A DNA stretch of 33,864 bases, taken from assembly GCF_000485595.1 (NCBI RefSeq), contig NW_014578707.1, positions 2,000 through 35,863 of the forward strand, written 5' to 3'. This document shows, one piece after another, positions 21,519 through 31,584 of the stretch (position 1 is the first letter of the stretch; each line of letters starts with the position of its first letter). The translations under genes and the position numbers were made by a program. This DNA comes from Priapulus caudatus (taxonomy: Eukaryota > Priapulida > Priapulimorpha > Priapulimorphida > Priapulidae). Under the pieces are notes generated by a model. The model was not told where the DNA came from. It was given only the letters and a program-made list of their open reading frames with translations, and did not search any database.

Positions 21519-21677
21519 GCGGAATCCCATATGGAAACGGTCGCGCATGCGGCTGATGAATTTATCGTTGCTGATGAAGCCGTCGTAGTTAGTCGTCAAA
21601 CAGATTGAAGACGGTGTCGATCACGTGGTCCTCCAGCAGGAAGCCAGTGGATATCTTGACGGCGCGCTGAAACTCGG
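21519..21677 (-). CDS. MICU-family (mitochondrial calcium uptake protein) internal exon, EF-hand 2 region, with one-base frameshift
   Basis: Read on the minus strand, the exon opens with an acceptor (ccgttgcag, AG at 21678-21679) and closes with a donor (GTGAGT, GT at 21517-21518). It encodes about 52 residues. EFQRAVKISTG, then DTVFNLFDD, and finally FISRMRDRFHMGFR match the C-terminal EF-hand region of MICU1/2/3 in order and spacing. MICU proteins gate the mitochondrial calcium uniporter from the intermembrane space. The ending GFR looks closer to MICU2/MICU3 than MICU1. A TAA interrupts the calcium loop at about 21592-21594. The length (159) is one base too long for its start phase (2) and end phase (0), so one extra base in the loop explains the stop. 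The loop's last ligand position reads Lys where Glu is usual. It is either a host gene with a base-call error or a pseudogene. No other exon of the gene was found in the window. Confidence 0.75.
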
Positions 21678-22042
21678 CTGCAACGGAGCGAGGCGAGAGG
21701 CGCGTTACAACACACGCCCGCACCGTAAGGAGAGAGGGGGAGGGGAAGGCGGCGGAGGGGTGGGAGCGAAGAAGGTTGGGGTGAGGTGTTTACGTTGCCG
21801 GCGTGTTTATCCCGTGTGAGTGCTAGGAAATATATCACAGGCAAACTCGTAAATGCTGGGGTAGTGAGCCGCCACTCATCCGCACAAACATAACACGTAA
21901 CAGGCCGTTATAGCATGTTATATGATGATATAACACGTAACGCTACCGCAAGTAACAACGCAATAGTGTGTAACGCGAAATTCCAGCACGCAATATCACG
22001 ATATGTCATGTTACAGTCAAAACCGCACGATGGTTATAAAAC
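21678..22042. other. probable intron upstream of the MICU-type exon (minus-strand sense)
   Basis: G/A-rich at 21690-21780, then complex. No further exon is recognised before element B starts at 22043. Confidence 0.45.
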
Positions 22043-22972
22043 TGTACCGGTGATATAGACGGTTCGTGAAAAACGTCGGGAGATGGTCGACTGTGTGTAG
22101 GCACGTCGTGATCGTATAAGTGTTCAATTAATCTCTACTTGCGGTGTTATTGTGCTTGCGTTGTGTCTTAAACTGTTCGCTATCGCGCTGGCGTAAACGT
22201 TGCCTGTTTGAAGGAAATCGTCAGCCGAGGTGTCGATGTGTCCGGTGCGGCGCGAGTAAATTAGACACGAGATAGAAGAATGAAACACTACTTATAATCT
22301 TTATTCACTTGCGCACAAATCACGTGCTAGTCGTACAAGTAGCTAGAAGAAAATCATGTAAAGATACTACTTGCTGTAGATAATTATGTGGCTACAACGG
22401 CGAGTAGAAGTTTAAGCCGCACGACACGTAGGAAGTAGAAAGAGAAAACGTCTGTTTTTTTCTAAGGGAGGACTTTTATATGAGGGGCTTGAAACAGGCG
22501 TAACTGGGCGTAACTACACTTGATTGGTGGTCATTTATTTTTTGTGACAAGGAGAGCGTCTAATTATTTTGGCGCTCTAATTTAAGTACACGGCAACGGG
22601 GATTGATGAGACAAGAGTAGGCCGTACGCTAAAGTTAGAGTGAGGCGCTGACGGGAGGTGTGGGCCGACATGTTTCTTGGGAAACTCGCCCAGCGGGGAG
22701 AAGACTTCCAAAGCTTTATTGGTCGCCTTCCCCGCTGCGTCGTCATGACTGACCGGTGCTCTATCGCGCATGCGCTTTAGCGCCCTGACGTCGCGGCTAG
22801 TCAGAGACACGTCACCGACATTGCTGCTCCGCTCTCCAACGTCACAGACATGCTCTGTACGAGCCAGTCATGATGCTGCGTCTTGCTGATCGTGCGCAGT
22901 GCTGTCGATCTATTTAAAACTACTACACTATTTAAATAGCGCGGGGATTTAAATCTCGCGCGCTCTGTTACA
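22043..22972 (-). repeat. 3' LTR of element B
   Basis: 930 bp, downstream on the minus strand. It carries minus-strand AATAAA at 22300-22305. It differs from the 5' LTR mostly by single substitutions with a few one-base indels. Confidence 0.95.
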
Positions 22973-23230
22973 CACGCCCCCCGCATAAAAAGTTGCTTGC
23001 CTTCAAATGGCAACAACTGGCGTCCAAAAACTCATTCACTATTCTCGTGATATATAAACTTAGACTTTCTTTAACTAACATAAGTGCGTTGTACCCTTAA
23101 CTAACCTAACTAACGCACGTGTAAATATACAATAGCAATCGAAATCTAATTCAAATCCAGAATCAACTCTGATAATCATATCTCTGCTACTCGTAACGCG
23201 TGATCATCGTAGTCACTCTATACGCGTTCC
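22973..23230 (-). other. element B 3' region between env and 3' LTR
   Basis: No gene is seen. The minus-strand sequence abutting the LTR (tgcggggggcgtg, about 22973-22985) is G-rich and may be the polypurine tract, though interrupted by pyrimidines. Confidence 0.5.
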
Positions 23231-25312
23231 TCATGAAACATGCGCGTACAATCGCATCTTCATAAAATAATATATATATTCTATATTTTCCTTCTGATGC
23301 TGCCGCAGTGGAGGATACATTGGCCTCGGCGCCACCGACCCTGTAGCGGTGTCGCATTCTAGGGTGGGCGGGGTCGTGGGCTGCATCCCTTGGCGGGGCA
23401 TTAAACGACAACAGCAGGTTGGGGTTAGGTGGGGTGGCGCAGCACAACAATACCAAAGTACCCCAAAGCACCCAATGGCGACCGCGGCATACAATGCGAG
23501 CTGCTGCCACTGTATTCTTGACATTTCATTCATACCATCGGTCGCCCGGAATGCTTCACGTGTATCTAAAAATTTTCGACTAGCGATAGATTTTTTTAAT
23601 TGGTCAAATAACATGTCGAAGTCCTTATGTTCATACAATTTTGGGGGTATGATCGATGCTGGTAACAGATCTGTAGCGTTGCCACGCTGAGACGCTAATT
23701 CTAACAAATCTTGCCAAATGGTGGGCACAGGCAATGGTGGCGGTAACATGTTCTGTATGTGGTGGGTAATGTTAACACGGAATCATGGTGGTAAAAGGTT
23801 GGTAGTGAGAATTCGCTGGAGTGGGCTGCACATCCGGAAGTGAGTGTTATGATTTGTTGGATGGAAATCTGGATTTCATCATAAACCTGTGGAAAGATAC
23901 CACGAGATTGACACGTGATTGTCAGGCGAAATGGCTTTTGGGGAGATATTAGCCAATGACCGTTAGTGAGGTACGCCACATGGTGCCTGGGTTGCCGGGC
24001 AATATTAATGCGTCGCGTGCACTGCGTACGTATCTGCTCCTCTTGATTAAGGAACAATGCTACTACGCAGTCAGAGGGGCCAGCTACATAGTAAATTTCT
24101 GAAGCAGACTGACAGATGTCATTTTCAGAATCCAAACATTTCCGAATGCGATCTTGTTTAGGGTAGAAATACCGTGCCTTGTTTTGCGCGAAAGCCACGT
24201 ACTGCGGCTTGATGTCATAATAAACGTGGGCAGTTGAATTTGGAATAAAAACTGGAGTCGGTAAAAGTTCATAAACATCACAAACTTGCCCGATGTGTTT
24301 CAATGGCAGGAAGGTGACTATGCGAAAGGATGTTGCGGTGGGAACCACAACCGTTTTGTGTAAATCATAATAGTACAGGATACCGTCCTCGGTATCTCTT
24401 GGTAGAGCTAAATAATCCGGTACAGTGTCTTTGATGCTACGCAATAAATCTCTTAGCTGTGCCGGAGGTATCAAAGATATGGCCAAATTCCCTGCCAACA
24501 GATCGCTGAGTGCATGTTCCATAGTTGTTATAACGTTTGTAACGTCAGCTAATATCATTCCTATTAAGTCCACTGTGGACTGAAGTTGTGCGAAAACTCG
24601 CAGCTGCTTGCTAGTTGAAATCGCAAGCTGGTTCAGCCGGTTATTGACTGTATTCAAATATTTTCGCAGAATATTTGTACCATTATTAAGATCGTTAAGG
24701 GTTTGTCTATTCAGCTGCACCTGCGTGCGCGTAAGATTAAACACTGTGAAGCTGTCCTCCAATGCATGCTGGAATGACTCTTGAGACAACTCGAATTGAG
24801 AAATTCTCAAATTCAGGCGATCAATGTCTTCCTGATCCGCAGTTTCAAACAGAAATTTCTAAATTTTGCCCATGAATGGAAAAAGTGAGCGTTTGGAGCG
24901 ATGTTAGGCAAACATGCTCGTGAGCCCCTCCAATCGACTGGTTAAATGATCGTGCTTACTACGGAACTGGATTGCATGTGATTCGATGAACTTCTCAATT
25001 GTTTTCCGGAGACGCTTCAAACTAGGGTTGGTAGAATTATGTCTCCGCGAGGGTCTTTCCTTAAGCAAATATACGATTTGCCGGTCTATTTCCCCCAAAT
25101 ATTTCGTGATTGGCTGCATCTCGAGAGTAAACGCTAAGGCCCACGTCGATTGGGTGATCGCCATGCTTCCTTTAGGCACGAAGACCGCGCCCTCCGTAGT
25201 TGCGGTGCTTCCTAACCCTGTAGTAGTAGACAGACACAGTCTGGAAAGAGAATACAAAGGTTTCTTAATATGTTGTCCATGCCCGTGCGAGGAAACCTCT
25301 GACGCGTTTTAG
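23231..25312 (-). pseudogene. element B envelope, baculovirus-F / errantivirus Env type, broken
   Basis: One frame covers 25312-23701 with only two stops, TAA at 24904-24906 and TAG at 24859-24861. A furin-type site, RSKR (24889-24900), lies between them and is followed by a hydrophobic LFPFMG, the expected fusion-peptide position. The ectodomain contains ALSDLLAGNLAISLIPP and spaced cysteines (CLDSENDIC, DCVV, RTQC) typical of the Baculo_F family. After a frame change, 23749-23231 gives a membrane segment (about 23500-23444, LALYAAVAIGCFGVLWYCC) and a Pro-rich tail. Env would be a class I-like membrane fusion glycoprotein. No signal peptide is seen, so a spliced leader exon is likely. Non-functional as read. 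Confidence 0.85.
25241..25254 (-). promoter_or_regulatory. candidate env splice acceptor of element B
   Basis: On the minus strand tattctctttccag is a good pyrimidine tract plus CAG, placed near the start of the env frame and just after the pol tail. Errantiviruses such as gypsy make env from a spliced subgenomic RNA. The donor was not identified. Confidence 0.4.
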
Positions 25313-26138
25313 TAAGGGCAGGTGTGCTGCAGGCATCATACGTTGTGCTAGCGTGGGAGCCGTTGCTACGACGTTGACAGAGCCTTCCGGCATCTCTGTG
25401 CTATCATTTTGCAATTCTTGCGTATCCTGTCTATCTTGCGCCTCATCAAGTTACACTCTTTTTGATTCTTTTGACATGGCGCTCATCTCAACGGGTTCTT
25501 GCTGAAACTTCCCTCTCCTGGATGATCCCTGAACTGAACCCTGCTCATCATCCGTATCCTCATGTTCTGCCTCCGTATCCGGACTGGTGGCAGTGCTGCT
25601 TGCCTCAGATGGCGAGTAGATCATAGTTTTATCATCACTGTCCCCTATTTGTTGGTTGGGCTCGGACTCCTGCTACTCAATGTCGCCTGCAGATGAATCC
25701 TCGGCCGAAGGATCCTCGGCACACGTCACTGGCGGTGGCGTTTGCTGCAGTGAGTTCAAATCGCCCAGTGTCTGTGGCCCCGTGGCAAAATGGCTTAATG
25801 GCAGTTCGTCTTCTTCATCGAACTCACCATCGCTGCTCTCCTCGTTGTCCGGTGGATACGCCAGAGTTGCTGCTCGCTGTGACTGACGACGTCTTCCATT
25901 TGGTCGTGCCACCTCTTCTCTTAGCTTCTGCACATCCCAACGGCTCTGGGGGTGTGCCGCACGCATATTTTCAACGTGAGCAATGACCTCCCGCTTTGTA
26001 ATTTCGTGCTGGAGGAGGTATTTCTTTGGGCTTAGGACCTTAATTACTGAGTAGAAAGGGTGTCATGGCGACGATAGCTTGTGCATGGTATTGGGTTTTA
26101 ATACCGGGTCGTGATAATAGACGGGGTCGCCTACTTCA
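25275..26138 (-). pseudogene. element B integrase C-terminal domain and long acidic tail
   Basis: In the frame after the 26140 shift, VGDPVYYHDP is followed by an SH3-like/GPY-type segment and a basic stretch near 25960. A tail of roughly 200 residues rich in Glu, Asp, Ser, Thr and Gln follows (SSDGEFDEEDELP near 25830). In-frame stops interrupt it at 25673-25675 and again further on; the last readable part ends just before the env region. The C-terminal domain binds DNA and sometimes chromatin marks. The acidic tail has no recognised domain and is longer than I would expect for gypsy-type integrases. Confidence 0.65.
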
Positions 26139-27513
26139 AAGTTAAGCTCTTAGCACGCTTGTCATAGTAATATTTGTTCTTAAAACGTGCTAGGCGCATT
26201 CTATCTCTAACGTGCGCGTATGCCTGGTGCAACCGTTCTGACGTCTGCGCAATTGCGTCCTCGTCATATTTCTTTCTCCTTAGATGGAAAAGACTGTCAA
26301 GAGCCAAGGTTGCCCGTCGTCCATACAGAAGGTAGAATGGCGTATATCTTGCCCTGTCATGCACGCTCATTCTGTATGCAGCGAGCAAAGGTGGGATTTT
26401 CAGGTCCCAGTCTGCCTGCGAGCGGTTCACATAGCTTGATAGCATAGAGTTGAGTACTCGGTGCCATCTCTCATTTGCTCCGTTGCTCGCAAGGTAGTAT
26501 GGAGCGACCTTTACGTCGTTGATGCCTAACAATTTTGTCAGCCTGTCGAAAAGCTTGTTATCGTATTCCAGTCCATTTTCTGATAGCAAGATTCGTGGTG
26601 CGCCATGTCGTGGAAATATCGCTGTAGCGAGAAGGTTTGCTACTGTTTCGGCCGTTTTGTCTTTCGCCGGAAACACTTCCGGCCATGAACTGTAGAGACA
26701 GTGGAAGTGTATGAGGTATTTGTTGCCTCGCTCGGTGAGAGGGAATTGACATGTATCAACTGCTATGACGTCCATTGGCCCTTTGGGTAGAGGTGTCTCT
26801 CCCATTGGTGAAATTATGTGCTGAATTTTTTTGGAGTTGCAAGAAATGCATGATCTGATGTGATTGTGAATATCAGCGTGCATTCCTGGCCAGAAAAATA
26901 TTGTCTTGATCTTGCTATAGGTTTTGTCAAATCCCAGATTTCCAGAATAAATATCGTCGTGAAGCGCTGTGATGATCTCTTTGCGGAACATGCGTGGAAT
27001 AACTACCTGCATGCTGGCCGCTTGATCACGTGTGGGTGGTGTTACGTGGTGCAAAAGTCCTGATTCATCAATCATGTAATCCAATAGGATTTGCAGCTCC
27101 TTAATAGCGGTCGTTGGTTTCACTAATGCTTGAATAATGTTGTGCAGCTGCGGGTCTGCTGTCTGCTTCTTTCTGATCTCATGCAAGTTTAAAACAGGGC
27201 GTGTTTGTTGAATGCTTGCTTCGGTTTGCTGTGCCGTGTGCTATTGCGTGCTGCTGTTGGGTTCTGCCACTCTCTTCTTACTTGTCTCGTTGACATCTGG
27301 CTCCGTTTTCCCTTGATTTGTTACATCTGCTCCATCTGCATCGATTTCCATGTCGACATCAATATCGGTGCTTGGCATCTGTGATTCTATTACTGAAACC
27401 TGGACTTTATCGTGCGTTGGTATTGCCGAGGTAGCGTCTCTGCTGGGATCTTGTCTTTTTATTCGAGGTAGCGCATCCGCGTTTCTGTTGGCTTTGCCAC
27501 TTTGGTATTCCAT
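26131..27513 (-). pseudogene. element B RNase H linker and integrase, open but mutated
   Basis: The same frame as RT. The first part (27513-27241) has YQSGKANRNADAL, the RNase H/integrase junction, then an acidic linker ending at a TAG (27241-27243). Integrase runs 27186-26131. Its zinc finger keeps LHDD and CISC, but the second His is Asn (SGNLG, codon 26938-26940). The catalytic triad is Asp in AVDT (26755-26757), Glu in SENG in place of the second Asp (26578-26580), and Glu in ANERWHR (26470-26472). The last two are exactly 35 residues apart, the DD35E spacing. Integrase would insert the DNA copy; the Asp-to-Glu change is likely damaging. A frameshift at about 26140 ends the frame. Confidence 0.9.
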
Positions 27514-27543
27514 CGTGGCATTGTGCTCTGATATTACTAGTGC

Positions 27544-28747
27544 TCATCGCTGCAGTTTCGCATTCTTGGGGTTAGGGCTCGTTAACAGATATTTTAAAGG
27601 TTTGTGATCACTGACGATTACGAAGTGGGCACCTGCTAGATAGTGTCGTAGCTTTTGCAAGGCGTAGACAATGGGAGAGGCCGCCCACTCTATGACGGGC
27701 CAATGCATTTGATCTTGGTTAAGTTGTCGGCTAACATATTGAATGACTGTTTCCTTGTCGTCCGCATCTGTTTGCGTGAGAACAGCTGCAAAGGCATATG
27801 AAGAAGCGTCCGTAAATAATCGGTAGCTTTTGTTCGTATCAGGATATGCCAATATCGGTGCTTTGATTAACTTCTGTTTTAATATACGAAAAGCTTGGTC
27901 CGCATCGTCATCCCAGGTAAACTTAGCATACTTATGTGTAAGTGCTGTTAGTGGTTTGGCGATGTTAGCGAATGAAGGTATGTGAGCCCTATAGTAGCTA
28001 GCCATTCCCAGGAAGGATCTGACCTCCTTTACTGTTGTAGTTGGTCTCAGCTGTGTAATGACTCGGACCTTTTCTAGGTCGGGTCCAACCCCCTCAGGTG
28101 AGATTACGTGACCTAGATACTTAACCTTGCTCTTCAAGAACTCAGACTTTGACGCTTTCAACTTGAGCTGTGCACGCCGTAGCCTATCAAAGACTTCTGC
28201 GATCTCAGCTAGGTGTTGTTCGAGTGTTGGGATATAGATTACGATATCATCGATGTAATGGATTGCACATCGGTGGTGTAGGCCGTCCAGAACGGTATCT
28301 AGTAGGCGCTGATAGACGCTAGGTGCGTTACAAAGCCCGAACGATAAAAAATTATCATAGAAAGCGCCACGGTATGTAGTAAAACACGTCTTAGGTTTAT
28401 CTTCTTCTGCCATTGCTACTTGGAAATATCCTGATTTTAAATTCAAGGTCGTATAAAACGTTGATTTTCTCAATGAGCCTAAGAATATCTTGGATGCAGG
28501 GTAAGGGCTACGTGTCCGGAACCGTTATAGCTGTTAACGCTTCCTCATAGTCTATTACCATCCTTTCCTCGGGCCGTCTTTTTGAGTACGATAAATCGGG
28601 CTCGTCCCATAGACTATTACTTGGTTCTATTATTTTTGACTCTAAAAGCTGGTTTACATGGTGATCGATTATAGGGCGGTAATTGATTGGCGTTCGATAT
28701 GGCTTCTGTTTTATTGGTGGGTTGGATCCCCCGTCTTTATTTTCCAT
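27544..28747 (-). pseudogene. element B reverse transcriptase and RNase H, open but mutated
   Basis: The N-terminal part (28747-28508, with KQKPYRTPINYRPIIDHHV) ends at an in-frame TAG (28508-28510). A frameshift follows within about 35 bases, then 310 codons remain open to 27544. RT motif A reads TTLNLKSGYFQV: the catalytic Asp is Asn (codon 28441-28443). The YIDDI box and the SFLGMASYYR thumb words are intact. RNase H follows with LFTDASSYAFAAVL and SDHKPLKYLL. The frame stops at a TGA (27544-27546) where Trp is usual. Reverse transcriptase would copy the RNA genome; loss of the motif A Asp should abolish it. Confidence 0.88.
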
Positions 28748-29122
28748 TTTACCAGTAGTATGTGTTTAGATCAAGGTTTAGATTCAGCAAATAAATCAGT
28801 GTTCTCGCCTCAAGAGCCCTCTAATGGCTGTTCGTGCTTTCCTTGTAATATGGTTAAGCGTTGACCTTGGTAGACCCGCACGGTGACTCTGTTTCCCTGT
28901 TAACTGCACGCCTTCCCTTTAGTTTCTGTATTAGCTAGTGAGGATAGCATCTATCTGTGACATTCGCAGTATGAAATTTGTTTGTTAATCCAGTGTCGTG
29001 ACTAGCGCTATAACGCTATTCTTCTTAAAGAAATATGTTACATCTGTAGAGTTTACTAACGGAAACTTAACGCAATGCCCTTTGTTAACCGTATTTACTG
29101 TTTCCATTGTAAATATGCCTGG

Positions 29123-29665
29123 CTAATCCCTAAACACTGGTAGCGCATCTGTTCCTGTTATTAGTACTGTATAATTAACTGGAACTGCCTTGCTTACCTT
29201 GCCCTCACACACCATGACTGTTCTTGGTGGTATCTGCACCCTGGATTTCAATAGCACTAGCTGCATGCCTTGATCACTATTTTTTTCAATAAAATCTGTC
29301 TTGAGAGATACTACCAATTTTCCTATTGATAATATGCCCTTCTCACAGTCTATTTTCACCCCCTCTGCTCGCATAAAGTCATAACCCAAAATTGCTGGTT
29401 TGCTTAAGCTAGTAACTATCAAAAACGGGAATCTGGTGCAATGTTGGCATATGGTTACGGGTAGGGTAGCTTCCCCCACCACTTCTAATGGGTGTCCAGT
29501 TACTGATGTCAACACGTGATTTCGCTTAGTGGAAAGCGAGCTACTGCGCCGCGTTTGTTTCGCCAGCTGCTTCCATAACGTTTCGCTGATTAGACAATGT
29601 GTCGCTATCTCGCCTATATTTAGAGCATAACGGTGTTGCTCTCTGTTCACTACTTGTAGTGACAA
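29123..29665 (-). pseudogene. element B aspartic protease region, active site lost
   Basis: A 180-codon open frame shares its frame with the nucleocapsid but is separated by two stops. ALNIGEIATHCLISETLW has the layout of the retropepsin flap-start region, yet the catalytic Asp-Thr-Gly is read as Asn-Ile-Gly. Downstream AILGYDFM matches the second conserved protease block (Ile-Leu-Gly-x-Asp-Phe). Retropepsins cut Gag-Pol; without the Asp this one should be inactive. Between 28750 and 29120 several stops interrupt the link to RT. Confidence 0.7.
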
Positions 29666-29731
29666 TCACCTCCCGTGATTCCTGTCTAAATTCCCGAAAC
29701 TTTTCGTTGCTTGCCCGACTCTTTGTCTCGC

Positions 29732-30806
29732 TTAAAATCGAGCGGTCACGTTTATCTGCCACGTTGCTCGACACTGACGCCATCTATGGCCTATCCGACC
29801 ACATGCTGCGCATACTGGCTTATTATCCGCCGTCCACCGATAGTGGTAACCTTTTGGTGGTCCAGATGCGGTTGTCTGACCCAACTGGTGTTGGCCTCTC
29901 AGCTGGTTGCTGACGGGTGTCTGCTGCCATGCCGCAGTGGGGTACGGCATGTGTTGAGTTCCTAGCTGTCTTTGCTGTGCCATGCGTGGCGCCTGCTGTT
30001 GCCAGGTCGGCTGTCTAGACTGATAGTCTTTAACCGTGGCTTGTGTCTGCGTTGATCTTGGCCTTGGCGCTGCCTGTGGCAGTCGGTTTACCCGTGTCGC
30101 CGGCTATTCGCTTGCTTGCGGATGTTGTAATTCTATTATTTTGACACCACTCCTCTCAACTCTTCTCTCTGGCGTTGAATGGTAGGTGTTGCTTCGACGC
30201 CATCTATCTCCATGGGCTCCGCTTCTTTTTAGGGAGCAGACCGCAGTTTAACCTCCTGCTCTATAGCGGCTTCGCCTGACGCGACTGCCACTGCCTTTTC
30301 AATGGTCTCCGGGCGGCATCAAACTATCGTTCTCTTTATAGCTTCCCCCTGAGGCCATCGATGAATTATTCCACAATCCGATTTTGGAGGTGGGTATCTT
30401 GCCATGCGTAGGCCGCAAACGCTACTCTCGCACTAGCTTCCAATCTCCTCGCATACGCAGCTACAGTTTTATGCCGCGTTTGCTTCTCCCGCTTAAATCT
30501 TTGCAAGGCCACTGCTGTTTGCGAAGTATCTGTGTACTTGTTTCTCAGCAGTACACCTAACTCCGACCAACCCATTCCAGGTGTTCTGCTCATTAGAGAT
30601 GCTGCATAGTCAGCTGCGTCTCCACCCAGCAATCTAAGTGCAAACCGAGCTTATCGATGATTATCATTTTTATTCATAATAATTCCTAATCTTTCCAAAT
30701 TTTGCATCCAAGTGCTGAAGGAGATTTCCGTTTTCTCATCACCCGTGAACACCTTAAACGAACCTAATACTACCAATGCCTGTACCTCCTTGATTAACAT
30801 CTCCAT
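29732..30806 (-). pseudogene. element B gag (capsid and nucleocapsid), broken
   Basis: The ATG at 30804-30806 starts a frame open to 30366 apart from one in-frame TAA at 30651-30653. It includes LLGGDAADYA and a Phe-Lys-Arg-Glu-Lys stretch followed by YARRLEASARVAF, typical of the retrotransposon Gag capsid domain. After a frame change, 29983-29732 encodes a Gln/Pro-rich segment and a single CCHC zinc knuckle, CAACGRIGHRWRQC (about 29771-29812), with the C-x2-C-x4-H-x4-C spacing of nucleocapsid RNA-binding knuckles. Gag would form the particle shell; this copy is interrupted. Confidence 0.85.
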
Positions 30807-31584
30807 TTGCGACACGTGGGGGAGCGGGTCGTGATTAGGCAGTCCCCCCTGCCCTAGTGGCTGATGGGTTTGCTCCTGCGGTTAATTATTCATGCTTAGA
30901 TATGAAACGATAGTACTATTAATTACTATTAAACCCAATACAATGTTTCTGAGCACAGCCTACATGTATTTACAATAGTAAAGTAAGAATCATTGCTTCA
31001 GATGTAATTTCCCGTCGACTGAAGAGGTTGCCGGCGCTGCTGATGGTAGATAACAGCGATATACTGCTTCGCTATAGCTCCGTCCTGTTAATTATGTCCA
31101 GATGTGGGATGCGCGCTCGCCTCAGGCCATACGCTGCTGTCGCTCGTGCGTGCGTGTTGATGAGGTGATGTTGGTGACGCTGACGCCTACGCTGATGATG
31201 ACGGGACTTCTATCGACGTTGACAAAAATACTGATGACGACAGGACTTCTATCGGCGTTGACGAAAATGTTGATGATGTCTCCACGGTGACGATGTTGCT
31301 GGATGAGACGGAGTCCACGCTGCAATATCGCTGCCGCGCTGCTGCGCTGCAAGGTCACTGCCTGCTAAAGATAGCCGGCTTGTTAATACGCAATTTTGCA
31401 GGCTCGGCAGAGGAAGAATAGCAACGACGGTGATGCCACTATCTCACTGCTGCTACTGTTACTTGGCTGCTGGCCGGATGTTCTAGCGGCATCTGTTTCT
31501 TATTAATACGCGATTTCACTTTCTGCCTTTGCTCTCGCCGCTGATTTTCCTTCCGCACGATCCTTGTCACCAGGCTACCAATAA
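30807..31584 (-). other. 5' leader of element B
   Basis: Untranslated leader between LTR and gag. A primer-binding site should lie just inside the LTR; TGGTAGCCTGGTGA (about 31567-31580, minus strand) is a candidate but the tRNA is not identified. A 39 bp direct repeat with gggacttctatcg / aggacttctatcg starts at 31192 and 31231. No gene is seen. Confidence 0.5.

Noticed and set aside
21596..21844. 82-codon minus-strand frame overlapping the MICU-type exon
   Set aside because: It is in a different frame from the EF-hand reading and crosses the splice acceptor.
22577..22810. Short frames inside the 3' LTR of element B, repeated at 32102-32434
   Set aside because: They belong to the two LTR copies and are disrupted differently in each; not genes.
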